DNA of 64,000 nucleotides from Cunninghamia lanceolata. Taxonomy: Eukaryota > Streptophyta > Pinopsida > Cupressales > Cupressaceae. Where the stretch lies: positions 1,560,001 through 1,624,000 of the forward strand of contig BSBN01000494.1 in the NCBI GenBank assembly GCA_027924645.1. Reading direction: 5' to 3'. The notes beneath the pieces are model-generated. The model saw only the letters and a program-made list of their open reading frames with translations. It made no database searches and was not told where the DNA came from. Positions 47,998-61,726 of this stretch are shown piece after piece. The stretch's first letter is position 1, and the number at the start of each line of letters is the position of its first letter. The position numbers and the translations under genes were made by a program.

Positions 47998-50284
47998 ACT
48001 AATAAATTATCTCCTCATTTTTAATTCCCACAGAGAAAATTAAATTTCATTTAACAATTTTAACTAACTCAAAAAGATAATCATTTATGCAAGTTAACTA
48101 AACCTTCGTGGAGTTTTTTTATTAGAAGTAGTAGTTTTTTTATGCAAGAGGGACAAAAGGCCCACAAAAATGTCTGGTAGAGGAGTAGTAATTTGAAGAT
48201 TCAAGAAGAAATCTAACCTCAAGAAGTACTGGATACAGGCAAGAACCAATTTTAATATCTATTATTATTATTATTATTTTAATAATTTTAATTTTGTGTT
48301 GAAGGAGGGTTTTTTTAGCAAAAGAAAAAGAGATTAGTTTACCAGAAGAAAGCCATGAAAGAAAAATGGCAATACAGATTTTAGAGTAGTGAATGAAACC
48401 ATTTTTAGAGATTCAAGAGTTTGACAGAGAAACCAGCGATTTTCAATTTGTTTGGAAGAGGAGGAAAAAAATTGCAGAAGGTTCAGGAAAAGAAGAAAAG
48501 AAAAGTCCAAGAAGAATGATCCCTAGGCAAAATACAAATTTAATATCTTTTTTTCCTAGAGGTTGCTCAAGCCCTTCATGCTGTACGGTCAAATCAAAGC
48601 TTGTAGGAAAGATTAAAATTTATGTCAGAAGAAAATACAGAGGGGGCAAGGATAGGTTTGTAAGACAGCTTCAACAAAGGTTTAGAAATTTATTTTTATC
48701 TAATTTTTGAAAAAGTTCATAGTTTTTTAAAAAAATTCTCAATTTCTGGCAATGAATTCAATTGTGCAAATGCTGGATAAGTAGTGTAATGGTATTGAGA
48801 GTAGAAAAATAGGTAAGGACAGAGAAAGAGATTTGAATAGAGAAAATTTTCACAAACTTTAGTCAACAACTATCATGCTCAAGGTTATAGAAAACTTTAA
48901 ATTTAGATGGCGACAGGAAGACGAGAATTCTACTGAATTAAAGAAACAGGTTCAAGAAATTTAATACAGAACATAAACTAATTTTTATCAAATTTACACA
49001 AAAATTCAAGTAAGCATACCCAAAAATTTGATCCCAAGCTTCAAAATTTCTTTAGCTCTCCACTTCTTTAGCTTCCTGTAACAATTTTTCCAAATTTCTC
49101 TCTCACTTTCTCAAAATGACTCTCCTCAATATAACCCCCCATAAATAAAAATAGGAAAACTTCATTAATTTTCAACTACCAAAATTCATTTGAAAATCCC
49201 ACTAACTCTCAAAAAAAGAAAACAATTAATTTTTACCTTCCAGAGAGATTCTCCAAGTCAGAAATCACATATGCTGAATAATATTATTTTACTAATTACC
49301 ATATACTATTTTAACCATAATAAATGCTTATGACTCATATTCTAATGAAAGCATTAAAATAATGAATTTAATCTATATTAAAATAATATTCCTAATCTCA
49401 CATTGCTAAATAATGACTAATAAATAATATTATAACTAACTTATTAGCTAATAAAATCTTGCCCGTAAAACCAAATACAATTTCAGCAATAAAATAATAC
49501 CATTCACTTATGACAAATGTCAATAGGATTTAATTATTAAAATTATTACTTTAATTCATAGTTAAAATACTTTTCATTATTTCTCAATTTACAATTTTAG
49601 TTAATATTTACATAAATATCACTATATCAAGCCTATTATTACTATTATATCATTCATTAATGTGTTACTAAAATACACATAGGCTTAACTAAACAAAACC
49701 TAACAATAACTCCACATAGCACATGACGACTAACATCCTGAAGCAAGGACCAAAGGGTGACACCTTGACTCATGATCACAAACTGAAGACTGAAACTAAA
49801 CTAGGAAAAAACCTCATGTTATCTCCCATCAATGTTATCCATTGGTGCAAGGGTCCGCTCAAACATGCTAAGTTAGGTGGAGTCGAAGCTCGGTACCTGC
49901 AACCTACATCAAGATGATAGGTTGTATACAACATATGCACATATATCAAACACACAGAGTCAAGGAATCGCAACGTAGTAGGGTGCTCAAAATGAGTAAT
50001 ACTACACCATCCTTTCTCAAAAGCATAACAATAAACACAAACATATCTAATCAGACAACATTAAATCTATATAGCATAGTAACATTATTCTGCATAATCA
50101 ATTAACTATCAACTAACTATGTCACAACATAAACTATAATAATAATAATGTCAACATAACACGTCAATAAACATATTAGTCAACTATAGTCCATCATGAA
50201 CATAATAAACTCAAATGTCTCAAAATTGTCTAAAAGCAATGGAAAACTATCAACTGATACAAGCCAAAATTGAGGGGCATTACA

Positions 50285-50520
50285 TCCTCACTCCCTAGGA
50301 TCAGGTTTACTCCTGGAAGCCTGCAACAAGATAAAGATAGGGATCTCACATCTTGACCTAGGCATCTTCATATACAAACATACCTCTGAGGGATAACTTC
50401 AAAACAAAAACTACTTAAAAGAAAAAGAATTTTAATCTACAAGAGCTTAAGCACTAGGTTACATAATGGGCTCAATATTAACTAGATTATCTAGTGTTCA
50501 AACCTGGCTCTGATAACAAA
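50285..50520 (-). mobile_element. Internal domain between LTR D (5') and LTR C (3')
   Basis: 236 bp. The primer-binding site at 50500-50518 has one mismatch to the consensus (GATAACA for GATACCA on plus). The polypurine tract is weak. Confidence 0.8.
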
Positions 50521-53500
50521 TGTGATGCCCCGTCATGCAACCCTAGAGTGTTAGACTAACAATTGTAAAGTTTTATAGATTTTTTTTAAAGCAATAAATG
50601 TATTATTCAGAAGATAACATTACATTATTGACAACATTCTACAAGTTGTACAACTAACACCTCTAGGGAACATAACTGCACTAAATAATCAAGAAACCAG
50701 AACAATACAAGTGATATACATTATAATACAATAGAAGAGGATTTACATCATTCATTTGTAGAGATGGACAGTTACAAAGGTTCAAATACAAGATTACATG
50801 ACCGACCACATCGGTTTACAATAGACAACAATATAATACAATACTAAAATTATTATATAACTTTTGAGGATACAAGTACAAGTCAGATCAACCAAGAAAA
50901 ACTAATGGATTAAACTCTTCCACCCAACCATGTGGAACCCTGAGGTCCACCCCTCCGAGCTAGGAGATAACAATGAGGTTCCACTAACTTGTCAAAGGAT
51001 ACAAGCAAGCATTTATAGATTTTACATAGACAACTTAGACCATCAAGACTACAGAAATCAACAAGACAACTCAAAGCATCTAGACAAGATAGCACCCCTC
51101 AAGACAAGACAAATCATTAAGACAAGTCAAATCATCAAGATATGACAAATCATTAAGAAAAGTAAGTTCATCAAGATAAGACAAATCATTAAGACAAGTT
51201 AATTCATTAAGATAAGACAAATCATTAAGACAAGTCAAATAATCCAGATAAGACAAATCATTAAGACAAGTCAATTCAGTAAGATAAGAAAAATCATTAA
51301 GACAAGTCAAATAATCCAGATAAGACAAATCATTAAGACAAGTCAATTCAGTAAGATAAGAAAAATCATTAAGACAAGTCAAATCATCAAGATAATACAA
51401 TACTCCAGAGGCTACAACAAGAGATAAAAAGGAAGTAACTATGATGTAGTAGGGAGAGTGTCATCACATGGTCCTAGCATGGGTTTTCCAGGCTATCTCT
51501 CACTAAAAATTGGCCCCCATCTATGGTTTTCCTGGAGACCTCTCTATAGGTACTGGCCCCATAGGGTGACACATATGAAGCCGACACATCCTGTCATGGA
51601 GAGAAGGAGGTCGACCTTGCCAACCAGGCCTTCTCATCCATCCTTAGCCTATGAAAGCACTCAAGGCATGGGTGAGGCATCATACTTATCTTGTTATGTG
51701 AATTACTACCCAACCCACCTAGATCAATTATTAAGTTATCACTTGATTGCAACTTCCATGGGGTTATCAAGGCACCCACTTTGGGCACTAGCCCCACCAT
51801 GAAAGCCACTCTCCTACATACAACTAGCAAGCCTTAACCATCACCCATAAACCAATAACATGCATGGACAATGGATTAAAGGCATCAAACTTTTGGCAAA
51901 CCAAAACATTACATAGATCACTTTAAATCCAAACTCTTAACCATGAAACTTTCTCTTGTCCATTTCAAAATCTCAAATCAAATAAAACATTTAATCAACA
52001 ATTTTCAAATTCAAAACAACAATATTTTTCAATCTACATCAAGACCTCATACCAAAAGACATCACCAAAACATCCTTGCCACAATATCACACTGAATTCA
52101 CGGTAACAAGCCTCTTGAGATAAAAAGATTTTAACACAAATACCAATAAACAACTAACCAAAGCATGATGCTTAACCACCTTGACTTCTCAGAAAACTAA
52201 TATGATCACCATTACATTAAGTTAGACAAAACATAATAGCAAGATTCAAAACTAAATTAAATGCAATGACCCAATTGCATCATTGATACACATTAGTTTA
52301 AAATTATCTATAAACAATCAAATTATATATATATATATATATATAAGACCCAAATGCTACAACACTTTTGAAACTATTTAACATGGATTCAATAAAAGAC
52401 TTTGCATCTCTCTTTTTAGTTAAATCATAAACTTAATTAAGATAACAATATAATTCCCTCTATGATTTATTTAATAACTTACTACTAAAATTCACATCTA
52501 TACACTTTTAAAAAGAATCCCAATCTCAACTCAAACTGCAAGTACATTTATGACAAAAATATTTTTAAAACAATACACAATAAAATTTTAACTCTCTTTT
52601 AAATAAAATTCTAATAATAATAACATATACTATTCTATTCTAGAATTTTAATTTCATCTATTATTTGTTTAATCAATACCATAATAACTCAATTCATAAT
52701 AAATCTCTAATTTATTATTTATGAATAAAATCAATGTACCACAAGATAGTATGTTACTAAATCATAACTAAACAAATTTAAATTTAAATAAGATAAAAAG
52801 AATATAACTCGATATATTCAATTCTAGAATTATAATATTATTTATCTAGCATCACCATAAAATCTACTTTATATTAAAAAAAAGGCTAATTTATTTATTT
52901 AACAAACTTGCATGTACTAAAGCAACTTTATTTAAATAAAATTAATTTTAAAATAATACAACTCTATACTATTATTTTAAGATAAACTAATATTATCTTA
53001 TCACTATTGCCTTTTAATGAGTTTGATAAAAAAGTAAGTCAAATTAATAATTTTAATAAATCAAAACTAGAAAAAAATAAAAATAAAAATAAAAATTATG
53101 AGTTGATCAAGGAGTTTCAAAGATAGAAGTTTTACTAATTCTTAGCTTACAATTGCATACATTCAAAAAAACTTATTTATTAAATATTCTTACATTTACT
53201 AATATATATATATAAGTTATACTAATAAATTATCGCCTCATTTTTAATTCCTATAGAGAAAAATTAAATTTTATTTAACAATTTTAACTAACTCAAAAAG
53301 ATAATCATTTATGCAAGTTAACTAAACCTTCCTGGAGTCTTTTTATTAGAAACATTCTAAATAAATATACTTGCCTATCCTTCTATTTAAATGGACTCTT
53401 GTTTTAACTTCATTATGAGGAAAGAACATTAATAATATAATTTTATTTAGGATTCTTTAATCTAGAGAGGTGAAATTGATGGAAGATTTCTGAGGTTTTG

Positions 53501-55761
53501 AACAAACAAAGGAGAATGGTCTTCCAGAAGAAAGCCATGACAATACATATTTTAGAGGCAAAGGATGAATCCATAATATAAATTTGCAGAGATTCCAATG
53601 CAAGAGAGAATAGGAAATTTACAGAGGGACAAAAGGCCCACAAAAATATCTAGTAGAGGAGTAGTAATTTGAAGATTCGGGAAGAAATCTAACCTCAAGA
53701 AGTACTAGATACAGGCAAGAATCAATTTTAATATCTTTTATTATTATTATTATTATTATTATCATTTTAATTTTGTGTTGAAGGAGGTTTGTTTTTAGCA
53801 AAAAAAAAAGAGATTGCTTTACCAGAAGAAAGCCATGAAAGAAAAATGGCAATATAGATTTTAGCATAGTGAATCAAACCATTTTCAGAGATTCAAGAGT
53901 TTCACAAAGAAACCAGTGATTTTCAATTTGTTTGGAAGAGGAGAAAAATTGTAGAAGGTTCATGAAAAGAAGAAAAGAAAACTCCAAGAAGAATGATCCC
54001 TAGGCAAATTACAAATTAAATTTTTTTTTCCTAGAGGCTGCTCAAGCCCTTCATGTTGTACGGTCAAATCAAAGCTTGCAAGAAAGATTAAATTTTATGT
54101 CAGAAGAAAATGCAAAGAGGGCAGGGATAGGGTCATACAGAAGCTTTAGCAAAGATTCAGAAATTTATTTTTATCTTATTTTTTAAAACGTTCATGGTTT
54201 TTTAAAAAAATCTCAACTTCTGGCAATGAATTATGTTGTGCAAATGCTGGATAAGTAGTATAATGGTATTAACAGTAGTATGATAGGTAAGGATAAAGAA
54301 ATAGATTTGAATAGAGCAAATTCTCACAAACATTAGTCAACCAACAACTATCATGCTCAAGGTTACAGAGAACTTCAATTTTAGATGGCGACAGGAAGAC
54401 GAGAATTCTACAGAATTAAAAAAATAAGTTGAAGAAATTCAATAGAGAACATAAACTAATTTTTATCAAATTTGCACAAAAATGCAAGTAAGCATACCCG
54501 AAATTTTAATCCCAGGGTTCAAAATTTCTTCATCTCTCCACTTCTTCAGCTTCCTGTAACAATTTTTCCAAATTTCTCTCTCCCTTTCTCAAAAATGACT
54601 CTCCTCAATATAACCCCCCATAAATAAAAATAGGCAAACTCCATCAATTTTCAACTACTAGAATCTGTTTCAAAATCCCACTAACTCTCAAAAAAAGAAA
54701 ACATTTAATTTTCACCTTCCAGAGAGATTCTCCAAGTCAACAATCACATATGCTTACTAATATTATTTTACTAATTACCATATACTATTTTCACCATAAT
54801 AAATACTTATGACTCATATTCTAATAAAAGCATTAAAATAATATTCCTAATCTCACATTGCTAAATAATGACTAATATATAATATTATAAATAACTTATT
54901 AGCTAATAAAATCTTGCCCATAAAACCAAATATAATTTCAGCAATAAAATAATGTCATTAACTTATGACAAATGTCAATAGAATTTAATTATTAAAATTA
55001 TTACTTTAATTCATAGTTAAAATACTTTTCATTATTTTTAACTTACAATTTTAATTAATATTTACATAAATATCTCTATATTAAGCCTATTATTACTATT
55101 ATACCATTCATTAGTGTGTTACTAAAATACACATAGGCTTAACTAAACAAAACCTAACAATAACTCCACATACCACATGACGACTAACATCCTGAAGCAA
55201 GGACCAAAGGGTGACACCTCGACTCATGGTCACAAACTAAAGATTGAAACTAACCTAGGGGAAAACTTCATGTTATCTCCCATCAACGTTATCCATTGGT
55301 GCAAGGGTCTGTTCAGACCTGCTAAGTTAGGTGGAGTCGAGGCTTAGTACCTACAACCTGCATCAAGACAATAGGTTGTATACAACATATTCATATATAT
55401 CAAACACACAGAGTCAGGGAATTGCAATGTAGTAGGGTGCTTGAAATGATTAATAATACACCATCCCTACTCACAAGCATAACAATAAACACAAACATCT
55501 CTAATCAGACAACATTAAATCCATATAGCATAGTAACATTAATCTGCATAATACATTAACTATCAACTAACCATGTCACAACATAAACTGTAATAACAAT
55601 AATGTCATCATAACACATGTCAATAAACATATTAGTCAACCATAGTCCATCATGAACATAATAAGTATAAACCATAAATCTAACCACTCAGATGTCTCAA
55701 AATTGTCTAAAAGCAATGGAAAACTATCAACTGATACAAGCCAAAATCGAGGGGCATTACA
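50521..55761 (-). mobile_element. Array LTR D (5.2 kb)
   Basis: From TGTGATGCCCC to GGGGCATTAC-A at 55761. It has the longest minisatellite of the array (51100-51395) and short microsatellites. No coding sequence recognised. Confidence 0.85.
51100..51395. repeat. 18/36-bp minisatellite (LTR D)
   Basis: About 16 units, with a 72-bp higher-order block repeated twice (around 51232-51375). The minus strand is open for 106 codons across it. Confidence 0.85.
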
Positions 55762-55997
55762 TCCTCACCCCCTAGGATCAGGTTTACTCTTGGAAGCCTG
55801 CAACAAGATAAAGATAGGGATCTCACATCTTGACCTAGGCATCTTCATATACAAACATACCTCTGAGGGACAACTTCAAAACAAGAACTACTTAAAAGAA
55901 AAAGAATTTTAATCTACAAGAGTTTAAGCACTAGGTTACATAATGGGCTCAATATTAACTAGATTATCTAGTGTTCAAACCTGGCTCTGATACCAAA
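55762..55997 (-). mobile_element. Internal domain between LTR E (5') and LTR D (3')
   Basis: 236 bp, colinear with the other three, with the best primer-binding site of the array. Confidence 0.8.
55977..55995 (-). other. Primer-binding site, tRNA-iMet, perfect 19 nt
   Basis: Minus strand TGGTATCAGAGCCAGGTTT, the exact complement of the 3' end of plant initiator tRNA-Met as I remember it, two bases from the LTR end. Confidence 0.85.
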
Positions 55998-58413
55998 TAT
56001 GATGCCCTATCATGCAACCCTAGAGTGTTAGACTAACAAGTGCAAAGTTTTACATTTTTTTTTAAAGCAATAAATGCATTATTCAGAATATAACATTAGA
56101 TTATTGACAACATTCTACAAGTTGTACAACTAACACCTCTAGGGAACATACTTGCACCAAATAATCAAGAAACCATAACAATACAAGTGATATACATTAT
56201 AATACAATAGAAGAGGATTAGATCATTCATTTGTAGAGATGGATAGTTACAAAGGTTCAAATACAAGATTACATGACTGATCACATTGGTTTATAGTAGA
56301 AAATAATATATTACAATACTAAAATTACAATATAACCCTTGATAATGAAAGTACAAGTCTGAAACTATGAGACAGATCAGCCAAGAAAAAGTAATGGATT
56401 AAGCTCTTCCACCCAACCATGTGGAACGCTGAGGTCCACCCCTCTGAGCTAGGAGATAAAAATAAGGTTCCACTAAGTCAAAGGATACAAGCAAGCAAAT
56501 ATAGGTTTGACATAGATAAATTAGACCATCAAGACTATGCAAATCATCAAGACAACTCAAATCATCTAGACAAGATAACACCCCTCAAGACAAGACAAAT
56601 CATTAAGACAAGTCAAATCATCAAGATACGACAAATCATTAAGAAAAGTAAATTCATCAAGATAAGAGAAATCATTAAGACAAGTCAATTCATTAAGATA
56701 AGACAAATCATTAAGACAAGTCAAATAATCTAGATAAGACAAATCATTAAGACAAGTCAATTCAGTAATATAAGACAAATTATTAAGACAAGTCAAATCA
56801 TCAAGATAAGACAATACTCTAGAGGCTACAACAATAGATAAAAAGGAAGTAACTACGGTGTAGTAGGGAGAGTGTCATCGCATGGTCCTAGCATGGGTTT
56901 TTCAGGTTATCTCTCACTAAAAATTGCCCCCATCTATAGTTTTATGGAGACCTCTCTATAGGTACCGGCCCCATAGGGTGACACATGCGGAGCTGAAACA
57001 TCCTGTCATGGAGACAAGGAGGTCGACCTTGCCAACCAGGCCTTCTCATCCCATCCTTAGCCTATGAAAGCACTCAAGGCATGGGTGAGGCATCATATTT
57101 ATCTTGTTATGTGAATTACTACCCAACCCACCTAGATCAATTATTAAGTTATCACTTGATTGCAACTTCCATGGGGTTATCCAGGCACCCACTTTGGGCA
57201 CTGGCCCCACCATGAAAGCCACTCTCCTACATACAACTAGCAAGCCTTAACCATCACCCATAAACTAATAACATGCATGGACAAGGGATTGAAACGCATC
57301 AAACTTTTTGCAAACCAAAACATTACATAGATCATTTTAAATCCAAACTCTTAACCACAAAACTTTCTCTTATCCATTTCAAAATCCTAAATCAAATAAA
57401 ACATTTAATCAACAATTTTCAAATTCAAAACAGCAATCTTTTTCAATCTACATCAAGACCTCATACCAAAAGACACATCACCAAAACATCCTTACCACAA
57501 TATCACACTGAATTCATGGTAACAAGCCTCTTGAGTTAAAAAGATTTTAACACAAATACCAATAAACAACTAACCAAAGCATGACGCTTAACAACCTTGA
57601 CTTCTCACAAATCTAATATGATCACCATTATATTAAGCTAGACAAAATATAATAGCAAGACTCAAAACCAAATTAAATGCAATGACCCAATTGCATCATT
57701 GATACACATCGGTTTAAAATTATCTATAAACAATGAAAGAATATATATATAAGACACAAATTCTACAACACTTTTCAAACTTTTTAACATGGATTCAATA
57801 AAAGACTTTACATCTCTCTTTTTAGTTAAATCATAAACTTAATTAAGATAACAATATAATTCCCTCTATGATTTATTTAATAACTTATTACTAAAATTCA
57901 CATCTATCCACTTTTAAAAAGAATCCCAATCTCAACTCAAACTGCAAGTACATCTATGACAAAAATGATTTTTAAAACAATACACAATAAAATTTTAACT
58001 CTCTTTTAAATAAAATTCTAATAATAATAACATATACTATTCTATTCTAGAATGTTAATTTCATCTATTATTTGTTTAATCAATACCATAATAACTCAAT
58101 TCACAATAAATCTCTAATTTATTATTTATAGACAAAATCAATGTACCACAAGATAGTATGTTACTAAATCATAACTAAACAAATTTAAATTTAAATAAGA
58201 TAAAAAAAATATAACTCGATATATTTAATTCTAGAATTATAATATTATTTATCTAGCATCACCATAAAATCTACTTTATATTAAAAAAAGGCTAATTTAT
58301 TTATTTAACAAACTTGCATCTACTAAAGCAACTTTATTTAAATAAAATTAATTTTAAAATAATACAACTCTATACTAATATTTTAAGATAAACTAATATT
58401 ATCTTATCACTAT
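55998..58413 (-). mobile_element. Array LTR E, truncated
   Basis: Begins TATGATGCCC and stays colinear with LTR A-D until 58413, within a segment that continues in the other copies. It is cut there by the inverted LTR fragment starting TGTAACGCCC. Minisatellite at 56585-56812. Confidence 0.82.
56585..56812. repeat. 18/36-bp minisatellite (LTR E)
   Basis: About 12 units of the family repeat. Confidence 0.85.
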
Positions 58414-58925
58414 TGTAACGCCCGCCTTGTACACCTTAAAGAAATACACTCTTATGCTATATGAAACAGGAAATTTTTTTTTAAATGTTTAAGATAACAA
58501 ATAAAGTTAACATAACTAACTACGACATATTCTCTAAGGATTCAAGGCTGCATTACTTTACAAACCAACTAACATAATTTAACATTCATCAGTAACTGAT
58601 CTAAATCCAATGCATGATTGAATAACTGATTCATATTCATTACATGTCATCAAGTAATACAATCTACATGATTAAATACATAACTGAAGTGCTTTTACAT
58701 AAGTACATCATTACATCATTACATTGTCATTTTCAGACTACATCAGAATCACATACATTATGATTGATCTATTACACAAATCCGGTACAAGATTATACAC
58801 ATATATCTTCACCAACTGGGACAAGTACAATTATCTGAAAACTGGAATAAATCATTTCTGCACATAATCTTCGACAAGAGTAACCAATGGATAAAATAGC
58901 TCTTCCACCCAACCATGTGGAACCC
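58414..58925 (-). mobile_element. 3' end fragment of a giant LTR, inverted
   Basis: The minus strand matches the last ~540 bp of the left LTR (4480-5021), from the structured block to the terminus GGGCGTTACA. It joins LTR E at 58413/58414 exactly at its terminus, as expected of an insertion, but its other side is broken. Confidence 0.75.
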
Positions 58926-59297
58926 TAACTCTGGGATTTATATTAGCCCATCAAGCTATATTAGTTGTTTAAACTCTGAAGAACATATTCATTTGTAGTC
59001 CTCGCCTAGCAAATTGAAGATGTTAAGTGGCAAGTGGAATTAGCCTCTGGATCTAGGGTAACAAGTAGACTCTCTTGTGTATGGTTGCGAGTTGAGGATA
59101 GGTCCCTTATCTACCACGACGGATCTTTGCATTATACCACTAGGATCCTATGACATAGTGTTGGGATGGATTGATTGGATGCCCATCGTGTAGTGATGAG
59201 ACTTCAGCTACCTAGGAAGATGCATCCCGAATGCGAGAGCTATATCCACATTTGTTCGCAGGCTTCTAGGAGTAAGCCTGATCCTAGGGGGGGAGGA
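58926..59297 (+). mobile_element. 3' internal part of a (+) LTR element, with polypurine tract
   Basis: About 370 bp without coding sequence, ending AGTAAGCCTGATCCT then AGGGGGGGAGGA (59286-59297), a polypurine tract directly before the LTR start. The last ~35 bp match the internal domains of the array. Orientation is opposite to the LTR fragment on its left. Confidence 0.7.
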
Positions 59298-60400
59298 TGT
59301 AGTGCCCCTAACTTGTCGTCTCTTAGACTGATGTTTGCTTAGACTTCATGATATTGTCCTAGATCGTAAATGATGGATCTCTTGTTATCTTGTTACTTTA
59401 TTATGGACCTAATTGTGATGATAACAGATATTGATGTAATTTGATAAATAAACTAGATGTTACAGATGTTTGATGTTAATTGCGATATTGGATTGTAAGA
59501 GGATTGAATGTTTTATGTTGTTGATTAATATCAGATACCTTGTTCAACATAGTTAATTGTTTATTCATAAATGTGAAAGGAACAGTGTTGTATTACTCGC
59601 TCTCGAGTACCCTACCCCACTGCGATTTCCATTCACTATAGGACTGCATGTGGTTATATATATCTTGTTATGCTTAACCGTGCGTTGTTGCAGGAATGCA
59701 GGTACTAGGCATCGACTCCACCTGATTACAGGTCTGAGCGTGCCTTCGCCAATGGATTAGTTGTTTGGAGTTAACGTGAGGTCCCATGTTAGTGTGGTCT
59801 GGTTGTCAGTTATCCTTTTGGTCATTATCTGTCATTCGATCATGGTTTGCGGACAAGTAATATTGCACCTTAGAGTCTAACTAGGTTAGAAAGTGTCTAA
59901 GTGTGTAAGATGTCATTGTGCTTTTATTAGAATCATTATACGAAAGAATATAAATGTTGATAAATGAGCATAATGTCGTTAGTTGTCAATTATCATTATA
60001 AATAAATTATTATTTTATTAGAAGTGTTGTTGTTAAATAAAGTTGTAAGAAATTTTGTATTGTTCAATATAATATTATTTATAATAAATATTTAAATAAA
60101 TAAAATAGTTGTAAGTTATGTTGTAATTAGTGATTTGCAACTAAATTAATAAAATAAATTAATATATAGTTGTACAATTAAAGATTGTTGTAATGTTATA
60201 ACTTTATTAAATGCAATGGTTGGTCGGCTATAAAGTCATTAAATGTTGTTGGGAATTATGTGTTTTCATTTAAAAAATGAAATACAATAAAATAAATAAA
60301 GAACTTCTTTAGGATCAATAAATTAAATAAAAGTATATCTTGAGGAGGGAGATGCACGGGATCGCGTGCCAAGTTCCTTGGTAGATGAGAGAGACTGTGT

Positions 60401-60408
60401 TATAAAAG
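60401..60408 (+). promoter_or_regulatory. TATA box of the right LTR
   Basis: TATAAAAG, 1103 bp from the LTR start, the same distance as in the solo LTR. A purine-rich leader follows. Confidence 0.55.
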
Positions 60409-61322
60409 AAAAGCTTGTAGAGGCAAAGAGGGGAGCATTACAGGTGAAAGAAGCAGAGAGAAGAAGACCAGAGAAGAAGCGTGGAACTTCAGCAATTGAA
60501 ATGGACTCGGCGATTCGATAATCAAAGCCAGGTTCCACTGAATGCATAATTCTTTTCCTCTGAATCTGAATCTGTGGGTGTTGATCATTTCCTTGTTTCT
60601 AAATGGATTGTTTTGGTTGAATTTCTACTTCAAGAGATATTTTAGTTTGCAATTAAGTTGTTTTCTGTATCCCTCTGATGTTTAATCTGAGATATATATC
60701 TTTACATTTCCACTAAACAGTTTATCACTAGTTTTTATTACTGGTTGCGGTAATGTTGTAGACCTAGTGCTCTTTTAGACTAGAAAGAATTGATTCCTCC
60801 TATCTTTCATACTCTCTGATCATGTTGAAGGAGTCGTGTTTGTTATGCTATGAGATCTGGAATTTTAATCAGAATTTACCACTGTTTTCATTAGCTGAAA
60901 GATGACCAAATCATAATCTGCAAAGACGTCTGTCTTTAAGGGCGCATAAACTAAATTGGACCGTCACCAAAACCTAGTATCCAGCATTTAAAATAGAAAT
61001 AGCTTTCTTAAACGGGCATTTGCATTCGTGTATTGGTCTGAGTAATGCCTTTATGAAGTGGCTGGAACAACCATAGTAGATTTAATAGGTATCTTAATGT
61101 AAATGCTGCCCTTGCAGAAAACCCCCAAAACAGAGAATTCGATAACACCATTTCTGGTCGTCTGAAAGATTTTCAGAGAGCTTCTATGGTGTGATTAAGT
61201 AAATCTACCTATACTACCATAAAATCTTGGTTTTTCATTCATTATTATTCTGCCAAATAGAAATTGCTATAATCTATAGGCAAATTTATTATCCACCCAC
61301 TGCGATTAGTTTCTCTTTCCTT

Positions 61323-61330
61323 TATAAATA
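61323..61330 (+). promoter_or_regulatory. TATA-like box upstream of the acyl-CoA oxidase fragment
   Basis: TATAAATA, 93 bp before the ATG at 61416. It may be the original gene promoter carried along with the fragment. If so, the capture was of genomic DNA rather than a spliced mRNA. Confidence 0.35.
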
Positions 61331-61415
61331 GCTCCCGTAGCAGAATGAAAGAAATCAAAATCATCTCGCAGGTTTGTGCTCTGTTAAGGCAAGGGCTATC
61401 TTGATTGCGGTGAAA

Positions 61416-61726
61416 ATGGGTGGAGTGGATCAGTTGGCACACGAGAGAAAGAAGGCCCAATTTGACGTCGATGTTCTCAAGATTGTGTGGGCAGGCTCTC
61501 AACATGCTTTTGAACTCTCAGATTGCATGTCAAAGCTCGTTGCCGCTGATCCTATGTTTTTTTCAAAGATGATAGGCCGAGGCTGGGTCGCCAAGAACTG
61601 TTTCAAAAGACCCTAAGAAAAACAGCACATGCATGGAAGTTCATCACAGAACTTAAATTTTCAGAAGAGGAAGCATCGAAGTTTAGGAATTTTGTGGATG
61701 AAACTGCATATACAGATCTTCATTGG
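61416..61726 (+). pseudogene. Acyl-CoA oxidase (peroxisomal) N-terminal fragment
   Basis: The ATG at 61416 opens MGGVDQLAHERKKAQFDVD, followed by LKIVWAGSQHAFELSD and KLVAADPMF, the N-terminus of plant ACX1-type acyl-CoA oxidases (first step of peroxisomal beta-oxidation, also used in jasmonate synthesis). A frameshift near 61560 moves the match to another frame: RPRLGRQELFQKTLRKTAHA, ITELKFSEEEA and TAYTDLHW, ending at 61726. This covers about the first 100 residues of a ~665-residue enzyme. None of the FAD-binding or catalytic regions is present, so no activity is possible. It sits inside the giant LTR in sense orientation. Confidence 0.88.

Larger units (their letters stand above)
45261..50284 (-). 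mobile_element. Array LTR C (5.0 kb)
   Basis: From TGTGATGCC to GGGGCATTACA. It lacks roughly 280 bp present in LTR A (junction near 48130). It carries TA microsatellites at 46970-47029 and 47938-47994 and the minisatellite at 45876-46062. No coding sequence recognised. Confidence 0.85.

Noticed and set aside
51100..51395. CRISPR-like array of short repeats
   Set aside because: The units are contiguous 18-bp tandem repeats without unique spacers, in a plant LTR, so this is a minisatellite.
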